Source: Elusimicrobiota bacterium (lineage in GTDB: Bacteria; Elusimicrobiota; Elusimicrobia; UBA1565; UBA9628). Taken from it: a stretch of 64,000 nt of DNA. The notes under the pieces were generated by a model. The model ran no database searches. It had not been told where the DNA came from and saw nothing but the letters and a program-made list of their open reading frames with translations. The position numbers and the translations under genes were made by a program. Positions 58,537 through 64,000 of the stretch are shown piece after piece; position 1 is the stretch's first letter, and every line of letters starts with the position of its first letter. Location of the stretch: assembly GCA_027406905.1 (NCBI GenBank), contig DAHZHT010000001.1, forward strand, positions 62,001 to 126,000. The letters run 5' to 3'.

Positions 58537-61086
58537 GTGATCGCTTTTGTTTCCAGTTTGTTGTTTGGTTTTTTAGGCCTCGGAGGCGGACTTTGTGCCC
58601 AAAGCGTTCCGTCGGTTTCCACGATGACGGTTCCCTATTCTAAATTAGAGCTTCCCAGCCCGGTTGATTCGAGCATCGTTCAATCATCGGCGAGCGCGAT
58701 GCCTGGGATGGTCGGATTTAAAGTTCCCACGGTTTCGAGCGCCGCCGCAAACTCCGTTTCAAGCTCTTCCGCATCGGCGTCAAGCCCTCAGGCCTCTTCG
58801 GGATCGGATGCTTCCGATGATTCCGATCTGCCTCCCCCCGAGCCGTGGGTCATCGGAGAAATTGACGTTTCTGGCAATAAGAACGTGCGCAAGAGCGTCA
58901 TCCTCGATGAGGTCAAGGCCAGAAAAGGCGGAATTTATGAAAGCTCGGATCTCAGTCAAGACATCCAAAGCCTTTTGGATCTGGGAGATTTCGAGAGAAT
59001 TGGGGCCGATATTACCGCGCTTAAAACCCCGGTTCCAACTAGATACAAAGATGTATCAGGATCGCCGTATATGGTCAAATTGACATTTTTGATTACCGAG
59101 CGCCCGGTGATTAACACCATCGTCTTTAAGGGCGCCCATGCGGTTTCGGCGGTCGTTTTGTCCGAGAAAGTCGCTTTAAAACACGGGGATCCTCTGGATC
59201 TGGTTAAACTGGATAAAGGCAAGGCTAAAATCCTGAAACTCTACAACAAAAAAGGTTTTTTAGATGCCAAGGTTTCAGACACCGTTAAAACCGACACCGC
59301 GACTCTTAAAAGCGATATCGTTTTTCATGTTTCAGAAGGGAAAAAGTCTAAGATATTCTGGATTTCTCTAAAAGGGGTCCATGCGTTTAAGAAAAGTAAA
59401 ATCAAGGGACTGATGACCAATAAGCGGGGAAAGCCTTTTTCAAGAAAGGCTTTGCCGCAGGATATCGAGAAAATTAAAGCCTATTATGAAATTCACGGTT
59501 ATAGCGATGTCAAAATTAGCACTCCGGTTATTTGGCACAGTCTGGATCGATTGAGGATTTATATTGATTTGACGATTAACGAAGGCCCCTTATATCGGTT
59601 CGGAGGCACCACTTTTTCTGGAAATTTAGTTTTTACCTCGACGGAGTTATATAAGGTCCTGGAATATCATCAGGGGCATGTTTTTAATGAAGAAAAATTC
59701 ATCGATACGATCCGGGCGATTCAGCAGAAATATGCCAATAAGGGATACTTGAAAGCGCGCGTATTCCCCATAAAAACCTATAATAGTCAAACCAAGCAAA
59801 TGGACGTGCACTTTAGCATTTTTGAAGGGAACGTCATTTATATCGAACGTGTTCGTGTGGAGGGAAATAAGACGACAAAGACTTATGCGCTTCGGCGCGA
59901 AATTATCACCAATCCCGGAGATCCTTTTTCCGCCAAAAAGGTCAAGCGCAGCCGCGAGATGCTGATGAACCTTGGGTTTCTTGACAGCGTCAATGTCGAT
60001 ATTCAAAGCCCGGATGACCCCAATGAGGTGGATTTAACCTACGACGTGATCGAAGGTAAGCCGGGGATGATGACGGCGGGAGGCGCCTATTCCTCGATCA
60101 TGGGATTATTTGGCACGCTGTCACTAACAAACATGAATTTCCTGGGCCGCGCTCAGAAATTATCGGCCAACTGGTCTTTCGGACAAAGAATTTTGATGTA
60201 TTCCGTCAATTGGAGCACTCCGTTTGTCGGCAACAGTCCCACGAGTTTAGGGGTCAGTCTTTTCGATTCCATGCAGATTAGCCCCTTTGGCGGCTCTCTC
60301 TACGCCTATACGCTTTATTCTAAAGGCGCGACGGTAACCGTCGGTCCGCGCTTTGAAGATGATCAGTACCTCCTCAACTTTTCCTATACTCTTTCCCAGA
60401 TGCAAATTAGCGGAATCCAAACTGGTTTTAATAATTTGTTGACCCAAGGCACCAGCATTTATTCATATGGAACGGTCAGCTTTTCCCGCGATACCCGGGA
60501 TAACATCTGGGATCCCCACAGCGGCAGCCAAAACATGATTTCGTTGGAATTGGCCGGAGGGCCTTTCATGGGCCAGGTCAATTTCTTTCAGCCGACTTTA
60601 AAAGACGCGATTTATTATCAGATGTTTTCCGTCGATGATTATCCATTTATCCTCAGCGCCTTGAACCGGGCTTCGATTATCACTGCGTTCGGATCGACGA
60701 CGGTTGTCCCCGTGTTTAACCGATTTTTCCTGGGAGGGGAAAATGATTTGCGCGGATATGAGCCGACTGGCGAAGTGGGAGATCCCAACGGTGGAACGGT
60801 CTATGACGTTTCGACCCTAAGCGTCAGTTTCCCTGTCGTTAAATCTCATCAGCGGAGCATCGCCGATTTTGAAACCTTCTTTGATGCGGGTTCCGCCTGG
60901 GCGGGAGCGCGACAGATGAATATCCAGATCGGTACATCTCAGACCGACATTAAAACCGACGCGGGCGTTGGAATCCGTTTTGTGACTCCGGCTTTCCCCA
61001 TTCGTCTGGATTGGGGATACGGCTTTGAACACAATCCCAATGAAGCTAAATCCGTCGTCACTTTTGGCATGGGGCAGGCCTTCTAA
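58537..61086 (+). CDS. bamA: Outer membrane protein assembly factor BamA (Omp85)
   Basis: A signal-like segment (about 1-23, ending LCAQ) and a Ser/Ala-rich linker (to about 100) precede five POTRA domains (about 105-480; for example VSGNKNVRKSVILDEV, GTTFSGNLVFTSTELY and VEGNKTTKTYALRREI). A 16-strand barrel follows (about 490-849) with the lid motif RGYEPTGEVG and a C-terminal FGMGQAF. BamA inserts barrel proteins, which would include the SprA-like protein. The GTG start has no ribosome-binding site and no positive n-region. An in-frame ATG at 58504 with AAGG nine bases upstream is cut off by TAA at 58528. The stop overlaps the skp-like gene by one base. Confidence 0.95.
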   Translation: MIAFVSSLLFGFLGLGGGLCAQSVPSVSTMTVPYSKLELPSPVDSSIVQSSASAMPGMVGFKVPTVSSAAANSVSSSSASASSPQASSGSDASDDSDLPPPEPWVIGEIDVSGNKNVRKSVILDEVKARKGGIYESSDLSQDIQSLLDLGDFERIGADITALKTPVPTRYKDVSGSPYMVKLTFLITERPVINTIVFKGAHAVSAVVLSEKVALKHGDPLDLVKLDKGKAKILKLYNKKGFLDAKVSDTVKTDTATLKSDIVFHVSEGKKSKIFWISLKGVHAFKKSKIKGLMTNKRGKPFSRKALPQDIEKIKAYYEIHGYSDVKISTPVIWHSLDRLRIYIDLTINEGPLYRFGGTTFSGNLVFTSTELYKVLEYHQGHVFNEEKFIDTIRAIQQKYANKGYLKARVFPIKTYNSQTKQMDVHFSIFEGNVIYIERVRVEGNKTTKTYALRREIITNPGDPFSAKKVKRSREMLMNLGFLDSVNVDIQSPDDPNEVDLTYDVIEGKPGMMTAGGAYSSIMGLFGTLSLTNMNFLGRAQKLSANWSFGQRILMYSVNWSTPFVGNSPTSLGVSLFDSMQISPFGGSLYAYTLYSKGATVTVGPRFEDDQYLLNFSYTLSQMQISGIQTGFNNLLTQGTSIYSYGTVSFSRDTRDNIWDPHSGSQNMISLELAGGPFMGQVNFFQPTLKDAIYYQMFSVDDYPFILSALNRASIITAFGSTTVVPVFNRFFLGGENDLRGYEPTGEVGDPNGGTVYDVSTLSVSFPVVKSHQRSIADFETFFDAGSAWAGARQMNIQIGTSQTDIKTDAGVGIRFVTPAFPIRLDWGYGFEHNPNEAKSVVTFGMGQAF

Positions 61087-62105
61087 TGATTATTCCCTTC
61101 GTTTTTCTGATTTTTACGCCCCGCGCTCGAGCCGCGATCGAGTTGTCTTTGGAATCCAATCGGGTTGAGCGCGGAAATATCGGGTATGTGGATATGGAAA
61201 AACTCTTTGAAGAATTTCCCGAGACCATCGCCGCCAAGAAAAAATTTAAAAAAGATCTTCAAAAAGCGGAGGACAAAATCAACCTTGAAAAAATAGGAAT
61301 TTTGCATCTGAGGCAAGATCTTTCTGAATTGAGAATGGAGAGGCGTTATGAACAGAAAAATCAATCAAAATCCTCTTCCCAGAAAGCGGTTTTTGTTTCT
61401 TCTTCCGTTGTCACCTCTTCTTCGCCGGCGGCCGTGACTTTAAGTTCCGCCGCGGTGGCCCCGCCTAGAATTCAGGGCTCATCTCAGACCGTTCAAGGAG
61501 CGCCTATCGCTTCGGTCGTCCCCTCTTCCGCTGTCGTGGCGTCCTCCTCTGTGGCTGTTTCAAGCGCTTCCGCGCCCAAAAATGGAGGCGCGCCGTTAGA
61601 TCGCAATTTGATAGCGGCTCTTCCTGGTTTTGGTCAGCCGTCCTTGGGAAAAAAATCTTCGCATTCGATGTATTTGTCTTCCGCCCCCCATATTTCGTCT
61701 ATGAGTTCTGTCGCCTCTCCGCCGTCGGTGAGTTCTCAATCGTTGCCGTCAAACCCCGTCTTCGACATTTCCTCAACCCATCAGAAGCCAATTTCGCCTG
61801 CCCAGATGAGCGTCCAACAGCTTAATGCCAAAATTAACAAAGAGAAACAAGAAATCGCCCAGGACCAGGCGGCGCTCAAACAGGATGAATCCTCCATAGA
61901 AAAAAATCTTCTAAATCTGGAGAATCGCGAAACTCAAGGGCTTTTAGGCAAGATTTATAAGGTCATCAGGGAAGTGGCTACGGAGTCAGGGGTTAGCGTC
62001 GTCGTCGATAAAAGCCAAATTCTTTACGGACACAATGCCGTTGATTTGACGGATAAGGTCTTAAAGAGGCTTAAGGTATTAAAAGAATCAGGAGGTTTTC
62101 AGTGA
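61086..62105 (+). CDS. OmpH/Skp family periplasmic chaperone with long disordered insert
   Basis: A short hydrophobic leader (about 1-18, ending RARA) leads to the Skp N-terminal core ([21 protein letters not shown], coiled coil to about 95). An insert of about 150 residues rich in Ser, Ala, Val and Pro (about 95-240) follows. Then come a second coiled coil ([17 protein letters not shown]) and the closing Skp strand ([19 protein letters not shown]). Skp holds unfolded barrel proteins on their way to BamA. At 339 residues it is about twice the usual 160-180, and the insert lies where the tentacle tips would be. It overlaps lpxD by four bases. Confidence 0.85.
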   Translation: MIIPFVFLIFTPRARAAIELSLESNRVERGNIGYVDMEKLFEEFPETIAAKKKFKKDLQKAEDKINLEKIGILHLRQDLSELRMERRYEQKNQSKSSSQKAVFVSSSVVTSSSPAAVTLSSAAVAPPRIQGSSQTVQGAPIASVVPSSAVVASSSVAVSSASAPKNGGAPLDRNLIAALPGFGQPSLGKKSSHSMYLSSAPHISSMSSVASPPSVSSQSLPSNPVFDISSTHQKPISPAQMSVQQLNAKINKEKQEIAQDQAALKQDESSIEKNLLNLENRETQGLLGKIYKVIREVATESGVSVVVDKSQILYGHNAVDLTDKVLKRLKVLKESGGFQ

Positions 62106-63139
62106 GCGAAAATTCTCTGTATTTGGGGAAAAAGACCGCTGAGATAGCGGCTCTGGTGCGTGGGAAATTAGAGGGAGACGGCGGTTTAATGATCGCGGGG
62201 CTTGACTCTCTGGAGACTGCCGGGCCATTAGATATTTCTTTTTTGGGAAATCCCAAATATTCCGAGGCCGCGAAAAATTCTCGCGCCGGGTGTTTGCTTT
62301 TGCCGAAAGGCTCTGAGAGCGTTTCTTACCAATCTCCGAGCCGAATTTATGTCGAAGATCCCCAATACGCGTTTTCGCAGTTGTTAGTCGAGGTCGAATC
62401 GCAGTCTCCGAAGTCTCCGCCCTTAGTCGATGAAAAAGCCGTCATCCATTATGAGGCGCGGCTGGGGCCGGAAGTCTCGATTGCCCCTTTTGTCGTTATT
62501 GAAAGAAAGGCGGTCGTTGGAGAGCGCACGATAATCGGTCCCCATTGTTTTATCGGCGCCGGCGCTCGAATCGGGCACAGTTGCCGCATTTATCCCAATG
62601 TGGTCATTCGGGAAAATTGCGTTATAGGCGATCGCGCGATTATTCATTCCGGCGCCGTGATCGGATCCGATGGATTTGGATTTTCAACGGATAAAAAAAC
62701 CGGTCAACATCGGAAAATTCCTCAGTTGGGAAATGTCGTCATTGGAGACGATGTCGAAATTGGTTCGAATGTCTCTATTGATCGCGCTACCATCGGCTCG
62801 ACGGTTATTGGTGACGGAACTAAAATCGATAACTTGGTTCAAATCGCCCATAATGTTCGGATTGGGAAAAGGTGTCTGATTGTCGGTCAGGTGGGAATCG
62901 CGGGTTCAACGCAATTAGGAGACCAGGTAATTCTGGCGGCCCAATCCGGGGTGGCGGGGCATCTCAGAGTGGGAGAGGGCGCGATCATCATGGGGCAGAG
63001 CGGAATCATATCTGACGTCGAAAAAGGCGCGATTTTATTTGGCTCTCCCGCGCGGCCAAGGAAAGAGGCGTTTAAGCTTTTGGCCCTTTACGGCCGTTTG
63101 CCGGAGCTTTTTGAATCCATCAAGAAGCTGGCGGGATGA
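62102..63139 (+). CDS. lpxD: UDP-3-O-acylglucosamine N-acyltransferase
   Basis: The 345-residue protein has the N-terminal uridine-binding domain (about 1-100; [17 protein letters not shown]), then left-handed beta-helix hexapeptide repeats (about 105-320). The catalytic His is in [11 protein letters not shown], and a C-terminal helix follows. It adds the amide-linked acyl chain in the third step of lipid A synthesis. The GTG start overlaps the skp-like stop. The bamA-skp-lpxD order is the common one. Confidence 0.96.
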   Translation: MSENSLYLGKKTAEIAALVRGKLEGDGGLMIAGLDSLETAGPLDISFLGNPKYSEAAKNSRAGCLLLPKGSESVSYQSPSRIYVEDPQYAFSQLLVEVESQSPKSPPLVDEKAVIHYEARLGPEVSIAPFVVIERKAVVGERTIIGPHCFIGAGARIGHSCRIYPNVVIRENCVIGDRAIIHSGAVIGSDGFGFSTDKKTGQHRKIPQLGNVVIGDDVEIGSNVSIDRATIGSTVIGDGTKIDNLVQIAHNVRIGKRCLIVGQVGIAGSTQLGDQVILAAQSGVAGHLRVGEGAIIMGQSGIISDVEKGAILFGSPARPRKEAFKLLALYGRLPELFESIKKLAG

Positions 63140-63160
63140 GATAGGGACTGTCCCTATCTC
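63138..63160. repeat. Palindrome, AGGGACTGTCCCT family, copy 4
   Basis: A perfect 11-base inverted repeat around a central T (left arm GAGATAGGGAC) in the lpxD-lpxC gap. Compared with copy 2 the inner A tract is shorter and ends in ATA, and the right arm changes to match. It overlaps the lpxD stop codon and ends two bases before the lpxC ribosome-binding site (GGAGG). Confidence 0.88.
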
Positions 63161-63172
63161 CTGGAGGTTTTT

Positions 63173-64000
63173 ATGGAAACAATGCAGGCGACGATTAAAA
63201 AAGAAATCAGCCTTGAGGGCATCGGCCTTCATACCGGAAACTCCTCCAAGCTGACTTTCCGCCCGGCTCCGGCCAACACCGGCATCCGGTTTTTTCGGAG
63301 CGATTTGCCGGGACACCCAATGGTTCCGGCGCGCTTGGATTTTGTCATCACGACCGTTCGCGGAACCAATCTGGGGCTTGGGGAGGCGAAAATACATACC
63401 GTCGAGCATGTTCTTTCCGCCTGTACCGGCGCGGGCATTGATAATATCGATGTCTGGGTCTCAGCTCCCGAGCCCCCGATTATGGACGGCTCTTCTCTTC
63501 CGTTTGTAAAGGCGATTTTGACGGCCGGAATAGAGCATTATTCCGACGCTCCCAAGCGCTGGCTTCATTTGCCGGGCGAAATATCTTATCAAGATGGAAA
63601 GGCCAGGTATAGGGCTATTCCCTCCGATAATTTTGAAATCAAGGCGACTTTAATTCATGAGCATCCCTTAATGCCGGAGATGACGCTGTCTTTGACCATG
63701 GGCCGAGAACTTTATATGCAGGAAATCGCTCCAGCCCGCACTTTTTGCTTTGAGCACGAAGTCGAATTCCTTAAATCGCAAGGCTTGGCCCAGGGCGGAT
63801 CGCTCGATAACGCGATTGTCATCGGCAAAGACCGCTACCATACCAATGAGGGCGGCCTGCGTTTTAAAGACGAGTTTGTGCGTCATAAAATGCTAGACTT
63901 GATAGGGGATTTAACCTTAATCGGCCGCCCGCTTTTCAAGATGCGGGTTGAAGCCGAATATCTGGGCCACGCCCACAACGTCGCTTTCGCCAAACTTCTC
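63173..64000 (+). CDS. lpxC: UDP-3-O-acyl-N-acetylglucosamine deacetylase (partial, cut by window end)
   Basis: Translation of the 276 codons up to the window edge gives LpxC. It shows EISLEGIGLHTG, the zinc ligand H79 in HTVEHVLSAC, PIMDGSS, ARTFCFEHEVEFL, GLAQGGSLDNAIV and the second metal site RHKMLDLIGDL (His and Asp). The catalytic GHxxNV region is at the edge. LpxC catalyses the committed step of lipid A synthesis using zinc. A good GGAGG lies five bases before the ATG at 63173. Whether it is fused to FabZ, as in some phyla, cannot be seen. Confidence 0.95.
   Translation, partial: METMQATIKKEISLEGIGLHTGNSSKLTFRPAPANTGIRFFRSDLPGHPMVPARLDFVITTVRGTNLGLGEAKIHTVEHVLSACTGAGIDNIDVWVSAPEPPIMDGSSLPFVKAILTAGIEHYSDAPKRWLHLPGEISYQDGKARYRAIPSDNFEIKATLIHEHPLMPEMTLSLTMGRELYMQEIAPARTFCFEHEVEFLKSQGLAQGGSLDNAIVIGKDRYHTNEGGLRFKDEFVRHKMLDLIGDLTLIGRPLFKMRVEAEYLGHAHNVAFAKLL

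Noticed and set aside
1-64000. CRISPR array, prophage or complete insertion sequence
   Set aside because: No regularly spaced direct repeats of CRISPR type, no transposase or integrase, and no phage structural genes were seen; the only IS hint is the pair of short repeats at 25606-25649.

Overview
The window comes from a Gram-negative (diderm) bacterium with lipopolysaccharide. It carries lpxC, lpxD, lpxI, an LpxL-type acyltransferase, an LptE-like lipoprotein, bamA and a skp-like gene. The style of the genome (giant secreted proteins ending in a FlgD-like/YPNPF domain, an SprA-like giant outer-membrane protein, LpxI rather than LpxH, GT-C glycosyltransferases with TPR tails) resembles Elusimicrobiota or a neighbouring phylum. 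That placement is inference; no 16S gene is present.

Layout. 1-22.5 kb is one reading frame of more than 7,500 codons for a repeat-built surface protein whose N-terminus lies outside the window. 22.6-29.8 kb holds a PAS-GGDEF protein, a hypothetical protein, an aminotransferase, a sensor kinase coupled to a LysM/FecR protein, and a lipoprotein cyclophilin. A tRNA-Ser(GCU) at 29.9 kb abuts a decayed membrane glycosyltransferase/TPR gene. 30.7-34 kb (minus) is pepP, a Gfo/Idh/MocA oxidoreductase and lpxI. 34.2-44.2 kb mixes a type IV pilin with its terminator, two GT-C membrane glycosyltransferases, a minus-strand operon (lptE-like, epimerase, rfbB, tdk), a response regulator overlapping gpmA, lpxL and a PilZ gene. 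44.2-47.8 kb (minus) is a run of tatA, cytochrome c, SCO, hutU and a secreted hypothetical protein. 47.9-49.7 kb has a SEC-C protein, an MBL-fold hydrolase and a lipoprotein. 49.7-55.5 kb (minus) is a 1,920-residue SprA-like protein. 55.9-58.5 kb is an ABC-2 exporter, and 58.5-64 kb is bamA-skp-lpxD-lpxC, with lpxC cut by the window end.

The most interesting system is the SprA-like gene. SprA is the outer-membrane translocon of the type 9 secretion system, known mainly from Bacteroidota. Its leader reads, in order, as a promoter, an unassigned structured RNA, a recognisable c-di-GMP-I (GEMM-I) aptamer and an intrinsic terminator. The same window holds a possible c-di-GMP synthase (PAS-GGDEF), a possible c-di-GMP receptor (PilZ), and a giant surface protein whose C-terminal domain resembles type 9 cargo signals. 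Together they suggest c-di-GMP control of secretion or display of giant adhesins; this link is inferred.

Two families of short intergenic palindromes occur: four copies around AGGGACTGTCCCT, whose outer arms change while staying complementary, and two copies around CCTAG-N7-CTAGG. One copy of the first family forms the 3' end of the rfbB coding region. The bamA leader has a well-placed ATG cut off by an in-frame TAA just before the GTG start.
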